This document shows positions 27,532 through 36,269 of a stretch of 64,000 bases of DNA, piece by piece. Below the pieces are notes generated by a model. The model was given only the letters and a program-made list of their open reading frames with translations. It searched no databases and was not told the DNA's origin. Positions within the stretch are counted from its first letter, which is position 1. Each line of letters opens with the position of its first letter. The stretch comes from Candidatus Enterococcus courvalinii (GTDB lineage: Bacteria; Bacillota; Bacilli; Lactobacillales; Enterococcaceae). The position numbers and the translations under genes were made by a program. The stretch is from assembly GCF_017315945.1 (NCBI RefSeq), contig NZ_JAFLWI010000008.1:99179-163178 (forward strand), read 5' to 3'.

Positions 27532-29073
27532 ATGAATCAGTTTATTCAAATTCTCGATGAACGAAAAGCAGAATTGCTAACTGCCACATTCCAACACCTA
27601 TCGATTTCTTTCTTTGCATTACTCCTTGCGGTTTTGATTGCAATTCCTCTAGCTATTTGGTCGGTGAGTCATAGAAAGTTAGCAGAAGTTTTATTACAAA
27701 TCACTAGTGTATTGCAGACGATTCCATCATTAGCTTTATTAGGATTATTAATTCCGTTTGTTGGAATTGGTACAGTGCCAGCATTGATTGCTTTGGTTGT
27801 ATATGCGTTACTCCCCATTTTTCAAAATACGTATATTGGTTTAACTGAAATCGACCCATCAATTGAAGAAGCAGCTGTAGCTTTCGGGATGTCACGGATG
27901 CGACGTTTGATCAAAGTCGAATTACCAATTGCATTGCCAGTAATTATTTCGGGGATTCGTACAGCGTTGGTTTTGATTATTGGGACAGCTACCTTAGCAG
28001 CGTTGATTGGTGCGGGCGGTTTAGGAACATTTATCTTGTTGGGAATCGATCGCAATACACCTGCGTTAACACTGATTGGTGCCATTAGTTCGGCATTACT
28101 AGCTATTATTTTTAGTAGTTTGATTCGTTTGTTACAACGTGTTCGACCGCTATATACATTGATTGTGTTAGCCTTGACGATTGGCATCCTTGGAGGAGTA
28201 TCCGCATACCAAACATTTTTTGTGAAAGAAGAGCCCGTAGTAATCGCGGGTAAACTAGGCTCAGAACCAGAAATTTTGATTGAGATGTATAAAGAACTGA
28301 TTGAGGAAAAAAATCCAGATCTTGCTATTGAAATCAAACCAAATTTTGGCAAGACGAGTTTTTTGTTTAGTGCCTTGCAGAATGAGCAAATCGATATTTA
28401 TCCAGAGTTTACTGGAACAGTTTTAGAGAGCTTAGTCAAAGTTCCAGAAGCAATGAAAGCAACGAAGTTATCCGAAAAAGATACGTATCAACAAGCAAAA
28501 GAATTGCTCCAGCAACAAGAAGCAATGACTTTCCTACAACCAATGGCGTATCAAAATACTTATGCACTAGCAGTGAAAGAGTCCTTTGCTAAAGAGCATC
28601 AGTTAGAAACGATTTCTGATTTGATCAAAGTGAACAATCAACTCAAAGCAGGTTTCACCTTGGAATTTATTGATCGTAACGATGGTTATCGTGGAATCCA
28701 ATCGGTTTATCATCTAGTGTTTCCAAGTGTCCAAAGCATGGAACCAAGTCTTCGTTATCAAGCAATCAAGAATGGGGACGTCAATATAATTGATGCTTAC
28801 TCGACAGATAGTGAGTTAAAAGAATATGGATTAGTGGCTTTAAAAGACGATTTACAACTATTTCCACCTTACCAAGGTGCGCCTCTGATGAAAGAAAATT
28901 TTGCTAATAATCATCCAGAAATCGTGAGTGCCTTGAATGAACTTGGTGGGAAAATTACTGAAGAAGAAATGATTGAGATGAATTACCAAGTAAATGTTGA
29001 AAAACGAGAACCAGCACAAGTTGCCCACGAGTTTTTAGTAACGATTGGGTTGATCAAGGAGGCTGAAAAATGA
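27532..29073 (+). CDS. OpuC/EgtU-type ABC transporter permease fused to substrate-binding domain
   Basis: The 513-residue fusion has an N-terminal permease (about 1-205, five to six helices, with [24 protein letters not shown] as the ATPase-contact loop). A further helix (about 207-225) precedes an OpuAC-type extracellular binding domain (about 235-508) with [15 protein letters not shown] and [15 protein letters not shown]. Such fusions import quaternary amines. One branch, EgtU of streptococci and Listeria, takes up ergothioneine. The co-transcribed disulfide oxidoreductase makes the thiol-related branch attractive here, but the ligand cannot be settled by eye. Confidence 0.88.
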   Translation: MNQFIQILDERKAELLTATFQHLSISFFALLLAVLIAIPLAIWSVSHRKLAEVLLQITSVLQTIPSLALLGLLIPFVGIGTVPALIALVVYALLPIFQNTYIGLTEIDPSIEEAAVAFGMSRMRRLIKVELPIALPVIISGIRTALVLIIGTATLAALIGAGGLGTFILLGIDRNTPALTLIGAISSALLAIIFSSLIRLLQRVRPLYTLIVLALTIGILGGVSAYQTFFVKEEPVVIAGKLGSEPEILIEMYKELIEEKNPDLAIEIKPNFGKTSFLFSALQNEQIDIYPEFTGTVLESLVKVPEAMKATKLSEKDTYQQAKELLQQQEAMTFLQPMAYQNTYALAVKESFAKEHQLETISDLIKVNNQLKAGFTLEFIDRNDGYRGIQSVYHLVFPSVQSMEPSLRYQAIKNGDVNIIDAYSTDSELKEYGLVALKDDLQLFPPYQGAPLMKENFANNHPEIVSALNELGGKITEEEMIEMNYQVNVEKREPAQVAHEFLVTIGLIKEAEK

Positions 29074-30023
29074 CAGAAATCATCGAGTTTCATCAAGTCC
29101 AAAAAAAGTTTGCTGAAAAAGTTGTGATCGATCAACTAAACTTTGTTGTTCATTCAGGTGAAATCTTTGTGTTAGTCGGACCGTCTGGTAGTGGAAAAAC
29201 AAGTACGCTGAAGATGATCAATGGATTGATCAAGCCAACGAGTGGGGAGATTTATTTTAAAGGTGAGAACCTAACCAGCTACAATCTACAAAAATTGCGG
29301 TGGAAAATGGGGTATGTTTTACAACAAATTGCTTTGTTTCCAACTATGACTGTTAAGCAAAATATTGAAGTGATACCAGAGATGTTAGGTTGGGACAAGT
29401 CAAGACGGGAACAGCAAGTGGATCGATTGTTGGAAAAAGTAGGGCTTTCGCCAGCGGATTATCGGGATCGTTTTCCACGGGAATTATCTGGCGGGGAGCA
29501 ACAACGAATCGGTATTCTACGTGCAATTGCTGCTAATCCAGAAATCATTTTAATGGACGAACCGTTTAGTGCACTTGATCCTCTTTCACGTGCTTCCTTG
29601 CAAGAATTAGTCCTTTCTTTACATCAAGAATTAGGGACGACTGTCGTTTTCGTTACCCACAATATGGAAGAAGCAGTCAAACTAGGGAATCGAATAGGTG
29701 TCATGAAAGATGGTCAGTTGATTCAATGTGATACACCCGAGAAACTATTGAAGCAACCAAATAACGCATTCGTTCAAAGCTTTTTTGAAGAAACTAATCA
29801 AAAAGAAATTTTAGTGGAAGAACTGATAGCTTTAGGTTTCTATGCCAAAGAAATAACAGATAAAAACGTTCCTATGATTGAGATTACAGCTCCATTAACT
29901 CAGGTTTATGCAAAATTAGCCCAAGCACCAGTCGTTCAAATCATCAATCAAGGAAACGTTATTGGAGAGTTGTCTGGTCAAGATGTCTTTGCATTTTTAA
30001 GTCGAAAGGAGTCGAATAAATGA
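29070..30023 (+). CDS. ABC transporter ATP-binding protein (OpuCA/EgtV type)
   Basis: The 317-residue ATPase has Walker [11 protein letters not shown] near residue 35, signature LSGGEQQR near residue 135 and Walker [13 protein letters not shown]. After the ATPase core a 75-residue tail follows that looks like a shortened CBS-type domain. Its start codon overlaps the stop of the permease gene (ATGA), and it overlaps the next gene the same way, so all three are translationally coupled. Confidence 0.92.
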   Translation: MTEIIEFHQVQKKFAEKVVIDQLNFVVHSGEIFVLVGPSGSGKTSTLKMINGLIKPTSGEIYFKGENLTSYNLQKLRWKMGYVLQQIALFPTMTVKQNIEVIPEMLGWDKSRREQQVDRLLEKVGLSPADYRDRFPRELSGGEQQRIGILRAIAANPEIILMDEPFSALDPLSRASLQELVLSLHQELGTTVVFVTHNMEEAVKLGNRIGVMKDGQLIQCDTPEKLLKQPNNAFVQSFFEETNQKEILVEELIALGFYAKEITDKNVPMIEITAPLTQVYAKLAQAPVVQIINQGNVIGELSGQDVFAFLSRKESNK

Positions 30024-31345
30024 TGAAAGAGTATGACACAATTGTGATTGGTTCAGGGGTGGCTGGATTAAGTGCCGCTTATGAGTTGAAAGCAAAGCAG
30101 CAACAAGTATTAGTGATTGAAGAAAACTTATGGGGAGGGACTTGTCCTAACCGGGGATGTGATCCTAAAAAAATCTTGATTAGTGGTGTGGAAGCACGTA
30201 ACCGGGTCAAACAACTACTTGGTAAAGGGTTCTCTGAAGTACCACCATTGAATTGGCAAGAACTTCAGTCTTTTAAACGAACATTCACTGATCCTGTCTC
30301 TGCAAACCGTCAAAAAGAATTAAGCCAAGCAGGAATTGATCATCTGACCGGGACAGCAAGTTTTCTTGACGAAGAAACGATTGAAGTAATGGGAAAAACA
30401 TTTCGCGGAAAACATTTTGTACTGGCAACTGGACAACGTCCAACAATCTTACCGTTAGAAGGAAAGGAATATTTACAAACGAGTACCGATTTCCTAGCAC
30501 TTTCCGATTTACCAAAACAACTGATTTTTATTGGTGGAGGCTATATTTCCTTTGAATTAGCGACAATCGCTCACGCGGCTGGGAGTGAAGTGACCATCGT
30601 GCATCACAACCAGCGACCTTTAAAAGAATTCGATGAAGAGTTGGTTCAAGAGGCCATTATTCAAATGAGAAAAGCAGGGATTCAGTTTGTTTTTGATGTG
30701 GACACCAAAAAAATCACGCGTCAAAATGGGAAATTACAGTTGATTGCTGAGAAAGAAACGTTTGAAGCTGACGCGATTTTTTGCGCAACTGGTCGCCAAC
30801 CAAATGTTGAATCTTTACATTTGGAGCGTGCCAAGGTTGATTTTACGAAAAAAGGGATCGTGGTCAACGAATTTCTTCAAACAACAAATCCCCAAATCTT
30901 TGCGTGTGGAGACATTATTGAAAAACGGTTACCAAAATTAACGCCTGTGGCGACATTTGAAGGAGAATATGTCGCTAGAAAAGTGATAAAAGAACAGCAA
31001 GAAGCCATTAAGTATCCTGTCATTCCAACCATTGTTTATGGTAGTCCAAAGATTGCAACTGTTGGAGTAACGAAAGTCGAAGATGACAAGCAAACAGTAA
31101 CAGTTACCCAGGAAATGACTGATTGGTTTACTTATCATCGAGTAAATGAACCGTTAGCTAAAGCAAAGTTATTTTTTAATAAAGAAAACTTTTTGATTGG
31201 TGCCAGCGTTCTAAGTGAACAAGCAGATGAACTGATTGATTTTCTTGCGATAGCTATCAACCAACAGTTGACAAAAGAAACCGTGGATCAATGGATCTTT
31301 GGTTATCCAACATTGGCTAGTGATTTACCTTATTTACTGAAATAG
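30020..31345 (+). CDS. FAD-dependent pyridine nucleotide-disulfide oxidoreductase
   Basis: The 441-residue flavoprotein is of the glutathione reductase/mercuric reductase class. The FAD loop GSGVAGLSAA is at residues 11-20 and the redox pair CPNRGC is C42/C47. The NAD(P) loop GGGYISFELA is near residue 170 and the second FAD motif FACGDI near residue 292. In classic family members the dimerization domain ends with a catalytic HPT histidine. Here the place reads YPTLASD, so that histidine is missing. It ends the operon behind a low-molecular-weight ligand importer, hinting at reduction of an imported disulfide. Confidence 0.88.
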   Translation: MMKEYDTIVIGSGVAGLSAAYELKAKQQQVLVIEENLWGGTCPNRGCDPKKILISGVEARNRVKQLLGKGFSEVPPLNWQELQSFKRTFTDPVSANRQKELSQAGIDHLTGTASFLDEETIEVMGKTFRGKHFVLATGQRPTILPLEGKEYLQTSTDFLALSDLPKQLIFIGGGYISFELATIAHAAGSEVTIVHHNQRPLKEFDEELVQEAIIQMRKAGIQFVFDVDTKKITRQNGKLQLIAEKETFEADAIFCATGRQPNVESLHLERAKVDFTKKGIVVNEFLQTTNPQIFACGDIIEKRLPKLTPVATFEGEYVARKVIKEQQEAIKYPVIPTIVYGSPKIATVGVTKVEDDKQTVTVTQEMTDWFTYHRVNEPLAKAKLFFNKENFLIGASVLSEQADELIDFLAIAINQQLTKETVDQWIFGYPTLASDLPYLLK

Positions 31346-31371
31346 TAAAGGGATAAATCAAGAAGAATTGC

Positions 31372-31400
31372 TTGTTGCACTAATTTTGTTATGCTACACT
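31372..31400 (+). promoter_or_regulatory. Promoter of the TPP-riboswitch operon
   Basis: TTGTTG (31372-31377) and TACACT (31395-31400) are separated by 17 bp, with TGC directly before the -10. Transcription would start just before the riboswitch. Confidence 0.6.
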
Positions 31401-31416
31401 GAAAAAAATGAATACT

Positions 31417-31507
31417 TGTTTCTGGGGATGTCGTAAACGGCATGAGAGTAAGTTGTGAACTTAGACCCATCGAACCTGTCAGTTAATACTGGTGAAGGGA
31501 GAAACAT
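31417..31507 (+). promoter_or_regulatory. TPP riboswitch (THI box)
   Basis: The conserved thi-box blocks are present in order: CTGGGG, ATGAGAG, GACCC, GAACCTG and GAAGGGA. The closing stem P1 pairs TGTTTCT (31417-31423) with AGAAACA (31500-31506). It senses thiamin pyrophosphate and lies directly before a terminator and the ThiXYZ-type transporter genes, so it turns the importer off when thiamin is sufficient. Confidence 0.93.
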
Positions 31508-31510
31508 AGC

Positions 31511-31564
31511 AAACGCTTGTTTAAGTGAGACCTATGTTGTGTCCGTAAACAAGCGTTTTTTTGT
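31511..31564 (+). terminator. Riboswitch-controlled terminator
   Basis: A perfect 13-bp stem (AAACGCTTGTTTA / TAAACAAGCGTTT at 31511-31523 and 31546-31558) is followed by T-rich sequence. A competing antiterminator is possible between AACATAG (31503-31509) and CTATGTT (31532-31538); it shares bases with the riboswitch P1 3' strand. Confidence 0.88.
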
Positions 31565-31601
31565 TCCAGTGTTAAATTTGATTCATTTAGGAGGTGAACT
31601 A

Positions 31602-32348
31602 TTGAAGAAACATTTATATCCAGCAATCAGTGTGGGTGTTCTGCTACTGGTTTGGCAAGTCAGTGTTCAACTTTTGCAGACACCAACTTTTATCTTGCCT
31701 AGTCCAATTGCCGTTTTTCAAGCATTGCTTGCTGATAAGCAAACGCTGTTTTTTCATTCACTCACGACTTTGAGTGAGGCCTTGTTAGGAGTAGTGATTG
31801 CAGGAATCATTGCGTTTTTCACAGCATTACTGATGGACTATTATGACTTATTAAAGACCGCAATTTATCCTATCTTGGTGGTGTCACAAACTTTGCCAAT
31901 CATGGTATTGGGACCATTACTCACGTTGTGGTTTGGTTTTGGCCTAATGCCTAAAGTGGTTTTAGTTATCTTGATGAGTTACTTTCCGATGGTCGTTTCT
32001 TTTTCAGATTCATTGAGCAAAGCATCAAGGGAACAAATTATTTTTTTGCGAACAATGGGCGCAAGTACAGGACAGATTTATCGAATCTTCAAAATTCCTG
32101 AAGGACTTGCGGGTTTCTTTTCTGGGCTAAAAGTTGCGGCAACCTATTGTGTAAGTGGTGCAATCGTTGGGGAATGGCTAAGCGCACAGTCAGGATTAGG
32201 CTATTATATGATTCGTGTAAAAAACAGTTATCAAATCGACAAGGTTTTCGCAGCAATCCTTTGTGTGGTCGTTCTTAGTTTGTTGTTGAATGGCTTAAGT
32301 GTATTAGTGAAGAAAAGTTATTATTATTGGTTATATACTAGAAAATAG
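31602..32348 (+). CDS. ABC transporter permease for a thiamin precursor (ThiX-like)
   Basis: The 248-residue BPD-type permease has five to six membrane helices and the ATPase-contact loop FLRTMGASTGQIYRIFKIPEG in pattern near residue 146. Its family (TauC/SsuC-like) includes the permease of the hydroxymethylpyrimidine importer ThiXYZ. The TTG start at 31602 is chosen because AGGAGGTGAAC precedes it. Any earlier start would lie inside the riboswitch or its terminator. It is the first gene after the TPP riboswitch. Confidence 0.88.
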   Translation: MKKHLYPAISVGVLLLVWQVSVQLLQTPTFILPSPIAVFQALLADKQTLFFHSLTTLSEALLGVVIAGIIAFFTALLMDYYDLLKTAIYPILVVSQTLPIMVLGPLLTLWFGFGLMPKVVLVILMSYFPMVVSFSDSLSKASREQIIFLRTMGASTGQIYRIFKIPEGLAGFFSGLKVAATYCVSGAIVGEWLSAQSGLGYYMIRVKNSYQIDKVFAAILCVVVLSLLLNGLSVLVKKSYYYWLYTRK

Positions 32349-32361
32349 GAAGAGGAAGAAA

Positions 32362-33357
32362 ATGAAAAAATTGTTATGGTTAGTACCAACTCTGTTACTA
32401 TTTACCGCGTGTGGAGCAAATAAGCAAGAAATAAGTGATACGGATTCCACAAAAGAATTAACGGATGTCACTCTCGTGTTAGACTATGTACCAAATACGA
32501 ATCATACAGGTATCTATGTCGCAAAAGAACAAGGTTATTATAAAGATGCTGGCTTGAATGTGAATATTATTGAGCCAGGAGATGACTCGACAAGTATCGG
32601 TCTAGTGGGTGCAGACAAAGCACAGTTTGGTGTGAGTTACCAAGAAGACATCACCTACGCCCACGCTGATGGACAAGCTATTCCAGTTAAGGCGATTGCG
32701 ACAATTATGAAGCACAATACTTCTGGATTCGTTGCAGCAAAAGATAGCGGGATAACGAAACCAAAAGATTTTGAGGGAAAAACCTATGCTGGGTGGCAAA
32801 GTCCCAGTGAAGAAGCGGTATTGAAAGCAGTTATGGAGCATGATAACGCAGACTTTTCTAAGTTAACAATAGTTGGAAGCACTGGAGAAGGACCAGAAGC
32901 TTTAGGAAAAGGTGTCGACTTACAGTGGTATTTTGAAGGCTGGGATATGATTAAGGCTAAAGAAGCACAAATTGACTTGAATTATCTTCCGCTGAGAGAA
33001 CTAGATGAACGTTTAGATTATTATACTCCGGTTATTATTACGAGTGATAAAATGGTTGAACAAGAACCAAAAATAGTTCAAAAATTTATGGATGCAACGA
33101 AAAAAGGGTATCAAGAAGCAATTAAACAGCCACAAGCAAGTGCAAAAATTTTGCATAAGTACGCACCAGACAATCAATTAAGTTTCTTAGAAGAATCACA
33201 AGCATTTGTTTCAGAAAATTATACCGATGAACCAGAAAAATGGGGGTTGATGCAAGAAAACGTGTGGGACAACTATACTGATTTTATGCAAGAGAGTGGA
33301 CTAATCAAAGAAAAAGTGGATTCAAAAGAATTATTCACAAATCAATTTATTCAATAG
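32362..33357 (+). CDS. Thiamin-precursor binding lipoprotein (ThiY-like, NMT1/THI5 domain)
   Basis: The 331-residue lipoprotein has lipobox LFTAC at residues 13-17. The NMT1/THI5-like domain (about 38-260) contains LDYVPNTNHTGIYVAKEQGYY, the typical pyrimidine-binding-protein opening. ThiY-type proteins bind formylaminopyrimidine or hydroxymethylpyrimidine salvaged from degraded thiamin. The TPP riboswitch upstream supports this over other NMT1-domain ligands such as alkanesulfonates. Confidence 0.9.
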   Translation: MKKLLWLVPTLLLFTACGANKQEISDTDSTKELTDVTLVLDYVPNTNHTGIYVAKEQGYYKDAGLNVNIIEPGDDSTSIGLVGADKAQFGVSYQEDITYAHADGQAIPVKAIATIMKHNTSGFVAAKDSGITKPKDFEGKTYAGWQSPSEEAVLKAVMEHDNADFSKLTIVGSTGEGPEALGKGVDLQWYFEGWDMIKAKEAQIDLNYLPLRELDERLDYYTPVIITSDKMVEQEPKIVQKFMDATKKGYQEAIKQPQASAKILHKYAPDNQLSFLEESQAFVSENYTDEPEKWGLMQENVWDNYTDFMQESGLIKEKVDSKELFTNQFIQ

Positions 33358-33368
33358 GAGGAAGAGAT

Positions 33369-34106
33369 GTGGCAATTGAAATCAATCAGTTAACTGTAAC
33401 GATTGATAACTTAGAGATTTTAAAAGAAATGAATCTTATTGTTGAAAAGAATTCGTTTGTATCAATTATTGCTCCAAGTGGTGCAGGCAAATCGACCTTA
33501 TTGAAAGTTTTAACGGGTGTAATGGTGCCAACGTCAGGAGATATTTTTGTTGATGGTGAACCAATTACGGGATTAAATACAGCGTTTAGTTACATGCCCC
33601 AAGAAGATTTATTATTACCATGGGCTAGTGTTTTTCAAAATGTCACATTGTATCAAAAAATCAACCATCAAAAAATTAACCAAGAAAAAGTAATGGCAGA
33701 ACTAGAATTATTTGGATTGAAAAAATATAGTAGTTTTTTACCAGAACAGCTTTCCGGTGGTATGAAGCAACGGGTTGCATTATTGCGAACCATGATGAAT
33801 CCAGCTGACTACTTATTGTTAGATGAGCCGTTTGGTGCGTTGGATGCGATGACTCGAAGTCAGATGCAAGACTGGCTACTTCAGTTACCAAGACAAAAAA
33901 CGAGGACCACTTTACTAGTGACCCACGATATCGAAGAAGCGATCTATTTATCCAATCGAATTTTAGTGCTGTCTGCTCGACCAGCACGAATCATTGCTGA
34001 TATCAAATTACCAGAAAAAAAACGAATAAGAAGTTGGCTTGGTGAACAAGCAACGCTGAAACAAAATATCTATCAATTGTTGGCGGGTGAAGCACATGTT
34101 GATTGA
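33369..34106 (+). CDS. ABC transporter ATP-binding protein (ThiZ-like)
   Basis: The 245-residue ATPase of the TauB/SsuB type has Walker A APSGAGKST near residue 34, a Q-loop YMPQEDLLLPW, signature LSGGMKQR and Walker B LLLDEPFGALD. It starts at a GTG eight bases after AGGAGG. It overlaps the downstream TatD-like gene by 11 bp and energises the importer formed with the two preceding genes. Confidence 0.92.
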   Translation: MAIEINQLTVTIDNLEILKEMNLIVEKNSFVSIIAPSGAGKSTLLKVLTGVMVPTSGDIFVDGEPITGLNTAFSYMPQEDLLLPWASVFQNVTLYQKINHQKINQEKVMAELELFGLKKYSSFLPEQLSGGMKQRVALLRTMMNPADYLLLDEPFGALDAMTRSQMQDWLLQLPRQKTRTTLLVTHDIEEAIYLSNRILVLSARPARIIADIKLPEKKRIRSWLGEQATLKQNIYQLLAGEAHVD

Positions 34107-34821
34107 TGGGCATTGTCATTTGGCAGGAAGTGCAGAATTAGCACAACAGCAACAAAAATATCAGATTTTGACGATTCTAAATTGTGAGTCGCCGGAAGAA
34201 TGGGAAGAAAATCGACGATTGACTAAAGAGGGGCGTCTTCAAATGTTAAGTTTTGGTGTTCACCCTTGGAAAGCAGATCGCTACCAATTTGAAGAAGTCT
34301 TACCTTATTTAGAAAAAGCCAACATAATTGGTGAAATTGGATTAGATAACGTGTGGACGCAAGTGCCAATGTCGCGACAACTTACTATTTTTGAACAGCA
34401 ACTGGCTTATGCAATGGAGCACCAAAAACCAGTTGTTTTGCATACAAAAGGCTGCGAAGCAGAAATTTTATCCTTGATCAAAAAATATCCCAATCGTTAT
34501 TTGATTCACTGGTACTCAAGTATGGCACTTCAAGAAGCTTATATTGAACTTGGTTGCTATTTTACCATTGGGATTGATTTGATGCGAAATCATGCAGTCA
34601 AAGAACTGGCTAAAAAAGTACCACTTGATCGGTTGCTGATCGAAACAGATGGGTTGGCGGCTATCGAATGGGCATTGGGGCAAAAAGTAAAGGTAGAGGA
34701 TTACGTATTGATAGTAACAAATCATTTGCAATCTTTAGCTGAATTAAGAACGATCAAGTCACCGATCTTAGCAGAGAAAATGGCGAAGAATCTTCAAACA
34801 TTTCTTAATGGCAAAATTTAA
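34096..34821 (+). CDS. TatD-like metal-dependent hydrolase in the thiamin-precursor operon
   Basis: The 241-residue TIM-barrel hydrolase of the TatD family has metal-binding residues in DGHCHL near residue 4, GEIGLD near residue 80, VLHTKG near residue 117 and LLIETDG near residue 180. TatD relatives are usually nucleases. This one, shorter and co-transcribed with a pyrimidine importer, may instead act on the imported compound. The ATG at 34096 is preferred over the GTG at 34087, since GGGTGA precedes it. Confidence 0.82.
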   Translation: MLIDGHCHLAGSAELAQQQQKYQILTILNCESPEEWEENRRLTKEGRLQMLSFGVHPWKADRYQFEEVLPYLEKANIIGEIGLDNVWTQVPMSRQLTIFEQQLAYAMEHQKPVVLHTKGCEAEILSLIKKYPNRYLIHWYSSMALQEAYIELGCYFTIGIDLMRNHAVKELAKKVPLDRLLIETDGLAAIEWALGQKVKVEDYVLIVTNHLQSLAELRTIKSPILAEKMAKNLQTFLNGKI

Positions 34822-34966
34822 GATCTGAGTGAGACAGCAAATGTTAGTGGTCATGTTGGACAATAACGAGGTTATCAGTTTTTACTTCTGTTAAAATGAA
34901 GAAAAGCTTGTCTCGTGGAATTTCAGTGCTCAAGTTTGATTCACTGTAAGAAATGGATTCTACACT

Positions 34967-35003
34967 AAAAGGCTGTGACAAGTTTTTGTCACGGCCTTTT
35001 TTT
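34967..35003 (+). terminator. Terminator after the thiamin-precursor operon
   Basis: The stem AAAAGGC-GTGACA / TGTCAC-GGCCTTTT is followed by a T-run, about 145 bp after the last stop. The bases between hold nothing recognised. Confidence 0.85.
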
Positions 35004-35085
35004 GATGACATGTTTAGTAAATGGAGGGTGACTGAGACATTCGTTCATAAAAAGAAAAACTATTCATGAGTAAGGGGGAAGTACA

Positions 35086-35520
35086 ATGCAAAATTCATTT
35101 AAAAAAAATATCAACCAGTTATCTCAAGAACAAAAGGAGTTATTATTTTTAATTCACTTAGCAATGGAAGAACTATATGTTGTAGGGGAAGAAAATCAAT
35201 CAATGAATCATTTGCTCACACAATATTCTCTTAAAGAAACCCTATCTGTTTTTGAACTTTATGCGTGCAATGTTCAGTATGACATCACCAAAAGCATGAG
35301 TAACAAAATTTCAATGACTAAATTCCATGAGATATTGCCGGACTATTCAACTTACGAGAATAAATACCAATATGAATTATTAGGCCAGATGTATCAAGAG
35401 GCTTGTTCGAATACAACGAGTACCTATCTACAAGGAACCAGAATGCAAAAGGACTTAATTACGAAGTTAAATGATACGAGAATGCGAAAAAAATTAAAAA
35501 AGATGGCAGCTAATTGGTAG
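35086..35520 (+). CDS. Hypothetical helical protein
   Basis: The 144-residue protein is predicted largely alpha-helical, without signal peptide or membrane segment, and has a basic C-terminus (RMRKKLKKMAANW). No family is recognised. The start ATG has a strong AAGGGGGAAG site. It lies alone between two terminators in an AT-rich stretch, which is common for recently acquired genes. Confidence 0.65.
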   Translation: MQNSFKKNINQLSQEQKELLFLIHLAMEELYVVGEENQSMNHLLTQYSLKETLSVFELYACNVQYDITKSMSNKISMTKFHEILPDYSTYENKYQYELLGQMYQEACSNTTSTYLQGTRMQKDLITKLNDTRMRKKLKKMAANW

Positions 35521-35618
35521 ATTTCATTGCTTATACTTTTTTATACCATCCTTATCAACAGAGAAAAGATAAAATAAAAAATTGATTGATGGACAAAAGA
35601 CATTATAGTAAAGTTTGA

Positions 35619-35655
35619 TTGAGTAATAAGGAAACTTATTACTCAATTTTTTTGT
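35619..35655 (+). terminator. Terminator after the 35086 gene
   Basis: A perfect 12-bp stem TTGAGTAATAAG / CTTATTACTCAA is followed by nine or so T. Confidence 0.88.
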
Positions 35656-35682
35656 TTTTATAACATTTATAAATAAAAATAT

Positions 35683-35710
35683 TTGATTATTCACTTCGTT
35701 TTGTTATAAT
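35683..35710 (+). promoter_or_regulatory. Promoter in the leader of the Mga-type regulator
   Basis: TTGATT (35683-35688) and TATAAT (35705-35710) are separated by 16 bp. A CodY-like box starts about 60 bp downstream. Confidence 0.55.
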
Positions 35711-36269
35711 AATCACATAGAAAGGCAATTATTTTAATCTTTTTATAATTTTACCGAAGGAACTTTTCCAAATATTCCGAAAAATTACCCATGGGAGCTA
35801 ACTTTAAAATTATGCTAGGAAGTTGGAAAAATTACTAAGGAATTTGAAAATTGATCATTGTTGCTTTGTACTAAGAGCTTTTTTGGTTGGCAAATAAGAA
35901 TGAATAACAAATTCACCGAAAACAAGAAAGAACATCTTTGGGTATTTGTTATGCGGTGAAAAAAATAATTTTGGTCATTCTAATAGCCTGGCTGTCGGTA
36001 AAAATTGATTTTCTAAAACGCTTTATAGCAATTATAATTCTACAGGAGCTAAGAACTGGTGGGATGATTGGTTGTTATTTTTTTGCTGATGCTGCTTTTG
36101 AGGAAATCACAAAGTCTTGATTTGTAAGGGAGAGACAGTTTATTTTTTGTCAAATGCCACTTCATTTCAATTGATTTTTTATTGATCGAAATGTTTGAAA
36201 TGGAAAAATGGAGCTATAGTTTACATGGTTGAATGATGTTACATATTATTTATAGAGTGGGGTGTAAGA

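Larger units (their letters stand above)
35521..36269. other. AT-rich non-coding region and long leader
   Basis: About 750 bp without a convincing gene. It contains a terminator (35619-35655), a promoter (35683-35710), a CodY-like 15-mer (35771-35785, 12 of 15 matches), an inverted repeat TTCACCG/CGGTGAA (35912-35960) and a 60-codon open frame (35938-36120) with poor start signals. If the promoter serves the next gene, its leader is over 500 nt long. Confidence 0.55.

Noticed and set aside
31455..31601. Apparent N-terminal extension of the ThiX-like permease
   Set aside because: It runs through the TPP riboswitch and its terminator; the TTG at 31602 has the proper ribosome-binding site.
35938..36120. 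A 60-codon hydrophobic frame starting with TTG
   Set aside because: There is no ribosome-binding site, it begins inside an inverted repeat, and the sequence resembles no protein; treated as part of the leader.
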